Shown here piece after piece: positions 58,549 through 64,000 of a stretch of DNA of 64,000 nucleotides. Both the position numbers and the translations under genes were made by a program. Source of the DNA: Lojkania enalia (Eukaryota; Ascomycota; Dothideomycetes; Pleosporales). Position 1 is the first letter of the stretch, and every line of letters starts with the position of its first letter. The notes under the pieces are model-generated. The model had not been told where the DNA came from, did not search any database, and saw only the letters and a list, made by a program, of their open reading frames with translations. The stretch spans positions 379,974 through 443,973 of the forward strand of contig ML986589.1 of assembly GCA_010094045.1 (NCBI GenBank), written 5' to 3'.

Positions 58549-60664
58549 ATGACCCAGGCCCAGCAAGTCGCTAAAGCCACCTCCGAGGCAAATAGCACGC
58601 ATTTAATTCCATTGTGTCACATTGTGACGCCAGTCGGCTGCCTGGGATATGGCTTAGACTACGATATCTGCGACGATGAGCTCGCTCGCCTCGCGAAAAC
58701 GTCTCTGCCAACCGCAATTATCCTCGATTCTGGATCGACAGACTCTGGTCCTACGAAACTCGCGTTTGGATCGATGAGTTGTCCAAGAGCCTCATACAAG
58801 AGAGACCTCACAAAGCTACTGGCCATGGTCCATAAATACAATGTTCCGTTGCTTTTCAGCTCCACTGGCGGAGATGGGACTGACGCCCACGTGGATGAAA
58901 TTGCTGGAGTCGTCAGAGAAATCAATGAGTCCAAAGGTGGAAGGTATGCACCAATAGCACCAACGTTATCATTGAATCACTGCTAAAGAGGTATAGCAAT
59001 CGTCAAACAAAAATTGTGAAAGTCTATTCTGGCATTGACAAGACAACAATCAAGGAGCGCTTGGCTGCAGGCAAGATCACTGGGTATGTGTAATATTTGA
59101 AGAACATATTACACTCTCCAAGACTGACATATCTATTAGCTGTGGCTCTGCCGTCCCAACTTTGACCAGTGATGACATCGAGAGTGCCCCGCGAATTGTA
59201 GCTCAGATGGGCCCCGAACCCTTCCTCGACGTCCTACGCGCCCACCCCGATGCCAATGTTATAGTAGGTGGCAGAGCATACGATCCCGCCCCGTATGTGG
59301 CATATGCAGCCTACCATGCTCTCGCCGGGAAGAAAACGCCTCTGCAGTCTTTGGGATCTGAGATATTGGGTGGGTTCTTTCATATGGGGAAAATATTAGA
59401 GTGCGGTGCGCAGTGTGCCGTGCCGAAGGGTACATCAGCTCGGACAACAGTGTACGCGGATGGCACATTCGACGTTGTTCCACTCGAGCCAGGCGCAAGA
59501 TGCACACCTAGAAGCGTTGCTGCACATACGCTTTACGAGAAAGCACGACCTGACTTCCTAGCTGGTCCCGGTGGTGTTTTGGATCTCAGAGAAGCCACGT
59601 ACGAGCAGCTTGCAGACCAGAAGACTGTACGAGCCGGCCGAGGTTCTTTGTTCCATACGCTTGCTACAGAGGGCAAACCATACACGGTCAAACTTGAAGG
59701 AGCAAGGAGCAGAGGCTATCGCACCATGTTTATTGGTGTATTTAGGGATCCAATCCTGACTGTTCAAGTTGATTCTGTATTCGACAGAATTCGCGCTTAT
59801 GTGGCAGCACAGCATCAACACATTGGCGAGAAGTGGGAGCTAATTCTTCATAAATTCGGTGCTACAGATCCACATGCGCCAGGCGAGGTCTTTGTTGTGG
59901 GGGAAGCACTTGCCCCGACGCAAGAGATAGCTACTAGCCTTGCGAACACCGCTAGAGTTGGATGTATCCACGCTCCATATCCCGGCCAGAAAGCTACCAG
60001 TGGGAACTTTGGCTTTGGAATTGGTGGACCAATGGACATCGAAGTCGGGCTCTGCGCCGAATTTTGTGTGTATCACTTGATGGATCTCGCCGACGGAGAG
60101 GAAGGGGCTTCCGAACGATCTGCTGACGGAGGAAAGCCTAGCGGAGTAATGTTCTCCTTCAGTACAATGTTTTCTGGAGAACGTGCTACGGGATTTCCCA
60201 CGGATTTTCATGAACCGAAAGAACAAAAAGACCCGTCGAAACCGAAAACCCCAGTCCGACCTTCTATTTCTAGTGATGACTTCCGCCTCCCAGCCCACAT
60301 AACCACACTCGGCGACGTGTCACCCATTTTGCGCTCCAAAAACGCTGGACCGTATGAGATTACGCTGGACATTTTATTTTCCAACCACAACATCTACACG
60401 AGTATCAAGAATTCTGGCCTCCTAACCAAAGAGACAATTGCTCAGTTGTATTCACTAAAGCCTGAGCAGGTCATCTACTGTGGGTTCTTTGACCAAGCCT
60501 GGGCCTTTAAAGCCACAATGCCCCGGATCACGAATGGGAAAATATCGGTCAGTGGAAACTTTGGAGAGGAGGATGTTCACGGCAGCCAGCAGTATCTGCC
60601 GTTGATGGGTCTAAAGCTACCGGCGAACTTGGTGGAGAAGCTGAATAAGAAGGCAGTTCTCTGA
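58549..60664 (+). CDS. AtuA-like protein (DUF1446) with C-terminal DUF4387
   Basis: Three exons, 58549-58943, 58991-59083 and 59140-60664, give 670 residues. The N-terminal two thirds match the AtuA/DUF1446 family: GYGLDYDICDDELARLA, IILDSGSTDSGPTKLAFG, a glycine-rich FSSTGGDGTDAHVDEI, VIVGGRAYDPAPYVAYAAYH, HMGKILECGAQCAVPKG and FRDPILTVQVD. From about 545 the DUF4387 domain follows, with ITTLGDVSPILRSKNAGPYE. Bacterial AtuA belongs to acyclic terpene (citronellol/geraniol) utilisation; the fungal fusion's reaction is unknown. Intron 1 uses acceptor AAAGAG (47 bases), the choice that keeps frame: SKGGR joins YSNRQTK. A Pro/Lys-rich linker (about 525-540) separates the domains. It lies downstream of a zinc-cluster regulator and convergent with a sugar porter. 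Confidence 0.9.
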
Positions 60665-61246
60665 AGATGTTAAAGGCTCCTGACTCATAGCAATATAGCG
60701 TTTTAAGTGGTTCTAGCAGCGCATCCGAAGGTTACATTTGAGGGAAATTGCGGAATTGTACAATAATGTGTCATAGGCATCCATGGAATTATGCTGCATT
60801 TCTACGCTTTAGAACGTATGGATCCCTCCTTTCCATGTGGCAGAAAAAAAAAGGTAGACCTCGTTTCGAGTCATGCAAGTCAGGGCTATACGAGGGCATG
60901 GCTCGCAACAAACACGAAGTGCGGTAAATACGCTTGAACAAGACTGCACAGAACGTATTATACCAAACTCTTTCAGAATCGCTATAGTTAGCGCTCGTCT
61001 GATCAAATTCTTGAGCGAAATAAATGCAGGCATGCGTGTATCGAATGACGTTGAATAAATTCAGAATAACATGATAGAAACAGCAACAGGTTATCCGTAT
61101 GAAGCACCCCAATCGAAACCCTCACTAAACTCCTACCTGTGGCGCAATGTAGCAGGCTACATCGTATGATTGTTCTCATCATCATATTCGGCACAAACGT
61201 CTTTGCCGTGTCTTTCAAACTCAACTATAGACTCCAAACACGCTTT
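60665..61246. other. intergenic between convergent AtuA and sugar-porter genes
   Basis: These are the 3' flanks of two convergent genes. Short frames only; nothing recognisable. Confidence 0.5.
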
Positions 61247-62854
61247 TTATGCACCAGCCCGGACTTCTTCCGTCTCGTCCTTCCACTTGCTTGATCCTAT
61301 AGCGCGAACCTTCTGTTCAAACATATGATCAATCTCCAATATGGTCCTCCCTTTCATCTCAGGCACTAGTATCCACATTGATACAGCCCCAATGAGACAC
61401 AGACCAGTGAAGACAAAACCAGTCTTTGCGCCTAAATGGGCCGCATCCGGATTGTATAGATACGGCAACACAAAGTTGCACACGATCGCCGAAATATATG
61501 CTGAGACTCCTCCAATAGCCTGCGATTTGGCGCGCAGACGAAGAGCAGATGTTTCGCTCATGATAGCATAAGAAGTAGGCCATGCGCCTACTCCACAAAC
61601 AGCGATGACGGCCATGGCAAACGCCCCACAGATCCAGGGCGTTACATTGTTATGCCAGAACCCGGAAATGCCCATGCCTGCCCAAAGTCCGGCAGAGATG
61701 ACGAGCGTCCAGATAGTCAGGCCTCGCCGTGGTAGATGGCTTAGCGTCCAGGTACTGATAGCGTTGGCTACCAACCCCAAGCATATCCCGACGATGAGGA
61801 ACAAGATACTACTGCTGTCTTCCATGCCGACTTGCTGCAAGAAGTAGCTGGAACTAGATAGCAAGGGTAGGCCGAAAAGTGGAGGTAGGAAATTTGCGAA
61901 GATAATGATTATGGTCCTGCGACGGTTGGTGCCCTGGAAGCACTCGCGGTAGGAAACGTGCTTGGCTATCTTTTCTTCTTCTTCAATAGAGATCTTAAGC
62001 CTCTCGAGCGCTTCATCGGGGTCGTTCTTCGGTGCCAAGAGCCTAGTGAGGGATTTGTGGGCGCCAGCCATGTCTTTCTTTCGCACGAGATAGGCGGGGC
62101 TTTCTGGCATGACAAATGAAAGGATGAATGGTGCGATTGATAGGACCCATTGTGATCCGAGGGCAATGAGATAGGATGTTTCGTTGTCGATATCAGACAC
62201 GACGTAGATGACAATAGCGCCTAGCAGCTGACCGAGCAATGTAAACGTAGGCATGAAAGCCATCGACAGGCCTCGCAGGCACGTTGGCACATTTTCAGAG
62301 ACATAGGTCAAAGTCTGAATCTTGATGATCGCAGTGGCGACTCCCTGTAGAGTCTTGCCAAAGAGGAAGAGTCCTCGTTTTCCGTCGAGCGTCGGAGCTT
62401 TGTAGGCAAAAAATACAACGAGGATGCTAATTGCAGCTAGTACGCTTCCGATAAAGAGGTTGATCCGTCGACCAAGACGATCCTGGAGGAAGCCTGCGAA
62501 TGTCGCACCGAAAACCTGACCCACTGGTCCCAAAGCCGCCCATAGAGATAGCCAAATTGCTGGAATGATCCAGTCATCTTCGCTGGTATCCCACTTGCCG
62601 AAATCTCTTTGGAAGGCTGGGATAGCGGTTATAGAGCCGACTATGACGCTGTCATAACCCCACAGAAGGACCGCGGTTGTCATGGAAAATAGATAGCCCA
62701 TGACCTTGCTGTATTGTCGGATTGCTTTTCGGAGAGGGAGCTCATGAGGATCTGGTTGGGAACTTGGTGGAGATGAGCCAATTGAATCCATATGTTCGAG
62801 GTATACCGCAGTGTCGTCCAGAGTTTTGTGATCGCGTGCCTGGTCGGAAGCCAT
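61247..62854 (-). CDS. MFS sugar porter, maltose/alpha-glucoside permease-like
   Basis: A single exon of 535 residues from the ATG at 62854; the frame upstream to 62893 lacks an ATG. Sugar-porter motifs are present: LLWGYDSVIVGSITAIPAF (TM1), FLQDRLGRRINLF, MPESPAYLVRKK, and PEMKGRTILEIDHMFEQKV after TM12. The long central loop contains LLAPKNDPDEALERLKISIE. The pattern fits the alpha-glucoside:H+ symporters (MAL/AGT-like) of filamentous fungi, which also carry other glycosides. Twelve hydrophobic segments are readable. It is convergent with the AtuA gene; together with the zinc-cluster gene it may form a small catabolic cluster. Confidence 0.93.
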   Translation of the reverse strand: MASDQARDHKTLDDTAVYLEHMDSIGSSPPSSQPDPHELPLRKAIRQYSKVMGYLFSMTTAVLLWGYDSVIVGSITAIPAFQRDFGKWDTSEDDWIIPAIWLSLWAALGPVGQVFGATFAGFLQDRLGRRINLFIGSVLAAISILVVFFAYKAPTLDGKRGLFLFGKTLQGVATAIIKIQTLTYVSENVPTCLRGLSMAFMPTFTLLGQLLGAIVIYVVSDIDNETSYLIALGSQWVLSIAPFILSFVMPESPAYLVRKKDMAGAHKSLTRLLAPKNDPDEALERLKISIEEEEKIAKHVSYRECFQGTNRRRTIIIIFANFLPPLFGLPLLSSSSYFLQQVGMEDSSSILFLIVGICLGLVANAISTWTLSHLPRRGLTIWTLVISAGLWAGMGISGFWHNNVTPWICGAFAMAVIAVCGVGAWPTSYAIMSETSALRLRAKSQAIGGVSAYISAIVCNFVLPYLYNPDAAHLGAKTGFVFTGLCLIGAVSMWILVPEMKGRTILEIDHMFEQKVRAIGSSKWKDETEEVRAGA

Positions 62855-64000
62855 CTTGAAGTGTGACACAAGTACACAATATTTAAAGACCAAAGTAACG
62901 AGGTGATGAAAACTGATGTCTGAATAGCTACCTCAAACTTGAGAAAGTAGGGCAGCTGGCAGAACAACCCAGGCAAAGGATCTTTAATTTGAATAGTGAC
63001 TGCCAACAGACTTGTATAAGAAGGCATTCCCGAACCCCTCACTGCCACATTCCCGATCCAGTTTTCAAAATGCGGGGGTGGATCATGCCCTACATTCTCG
63101 AACGGCTTCAAACGGTCCAGTTCAGAGAAGCTTGCGAGTCAGAAGCCTATTGCAAACCATTGAGTGCCCGCCAAGCCAAGCCTAACAGAATCATGTGGTT
63201 GGCCTCGAGTGATATTCCACAAACGTGCGTGTGCCCTCAGGGCTTAGGCGCACTATACCGTCCGTGATTAATGGAAACTCGCGGGATGAACGTTAATTGT
63301 GCATGGATTGACGCTGATTAGCAGTCTCGCAGACTGTTTGAGGCGCGCTTGGCCATAGCTCGTTGCGCCGCATTCGCTGAATGGTGTGCGATTTCGCCCC
63401 TGCAGAGCGATCTCGCGCGTTTGGCCGAACACGCTCAACCGCCTTTCCGCGAAGGCTCGTTCACTTTCAGCGTCACGTACCTATGATAACATGTCTTTCG
63501 ATGTGTACATTGTTCTCAAGCACTCAAACAAAGCGGACTATCTCAGCTAAAATGATGCCTGCGAGGCCGAATTCAGCCTCGAGGCACAATCCTTGGGCGA
63601 ATAGATCGCAGTGCACGACATGTGTCAGCATTGTAATTAATGCAAGTAGGCGCAGACGGAAAAATTAAGGTTTATGGATTCTTATTTGGCAGCATCTCGT
63701 TTTAGGTGCATCCCTACACGCTACCCAAAATGGTGCAGTGCGCGACGTGAGCTACCTACAATACATAGCAGAACAAAAGGCCTTTCCCCACCCTCTATTC
63801 CCTCTACGCCAGTCTGTTAGTCTGCCTCCCTATTGAGCCTCCTCAGCTAGAAACGGAGAAGCATGGAAGCACCATAGTAACGCGAACGTCAAGACAATGC
63901 AGCCCATTTAATAAACTCTACTGGAGCAATTCATTATAACCCATAAAATCCAGAGATAAGAAACTCACAGTTCGTTCCAGGAAGGATACAAATACGCGGT
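62855..64000. other. promoter of the sugar porter and unannotated window end
   Basis: No gene can be supported in this last 1.1 kb. A plus frame at 63381-63668 has no recognisable content. Confidence 0.5.

Overview
The window is nuclear DNA from a filamentous ascomycete (Pezizomycotina). Nearly every gene carries short spliceosomal introns of about 45 to 60 bases with GTANGT-type donors, CTAAC/CTGAC-like branch sites and AG acceptors. The families are also typical of this group: DHA1 and sugar-porter MFS proteins, an AA9 lytic polysaccharide monooxygenase, a Zn(II)2Cys6 regulator, a fungal SLATT protein and a giant DUF6606/DUF3638/DUF3645 protein. I rebuilt exons by hand from reading-frame phase, splice motifs and family conservation, so exon edges are predictions. 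I see no rRNA, tRNA, CRISPR array or intact transposon.

Left part (1-15.8 kb), mostly conserved genes: the 3' end of the RNA polymerase III largest subunit; a membrane GT2 glycosyltransferase (minus); a nine-exon MAD2 checkpoint gene (minus) sharing a 400-base divergent promoter with GUF1 (mitochondrial LepA/EF4); a sugar porter; a charged hypothetical protein; and a salicylaldehyde-dehydrogenase-like ALDH.

Middle (15.8-35.4 kb): 4 kb without a gene, an F-box/LRR-like protein, a DHA1 drug:H+ antiporter (minus), 2.2 kb without a gene, then a 9.8 kb gene for a 3,207-residue protein. The giant protein carries an ordered set of ATPase motifs that look like a SecA/SF2 motor.

Right part (35.4-64 kb), accessory in character: long gene-poor, AT-leaning stretches with short repeats and weak gene relics, between a YhdF-type SDR, the AA9 enzyme, a cytochrome P450 diverging from a membrane-anchored SDR across a 0.9 kb promoter with paired CACGTG sites, two hypothetical proteins, a SLATT protein with an 18-residue tandem repeat tail, and a putative small catabolic cluster (Zn2Cys6 regulator, AtuA/DUF4387 protein, maltose-type sugar porter).

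The most interesting objects are the SecA-like giant ATPase, the AA9 enzyme that appears to lack a canonical second-sphere histidine, and the SLATT protein with its repeat tail.
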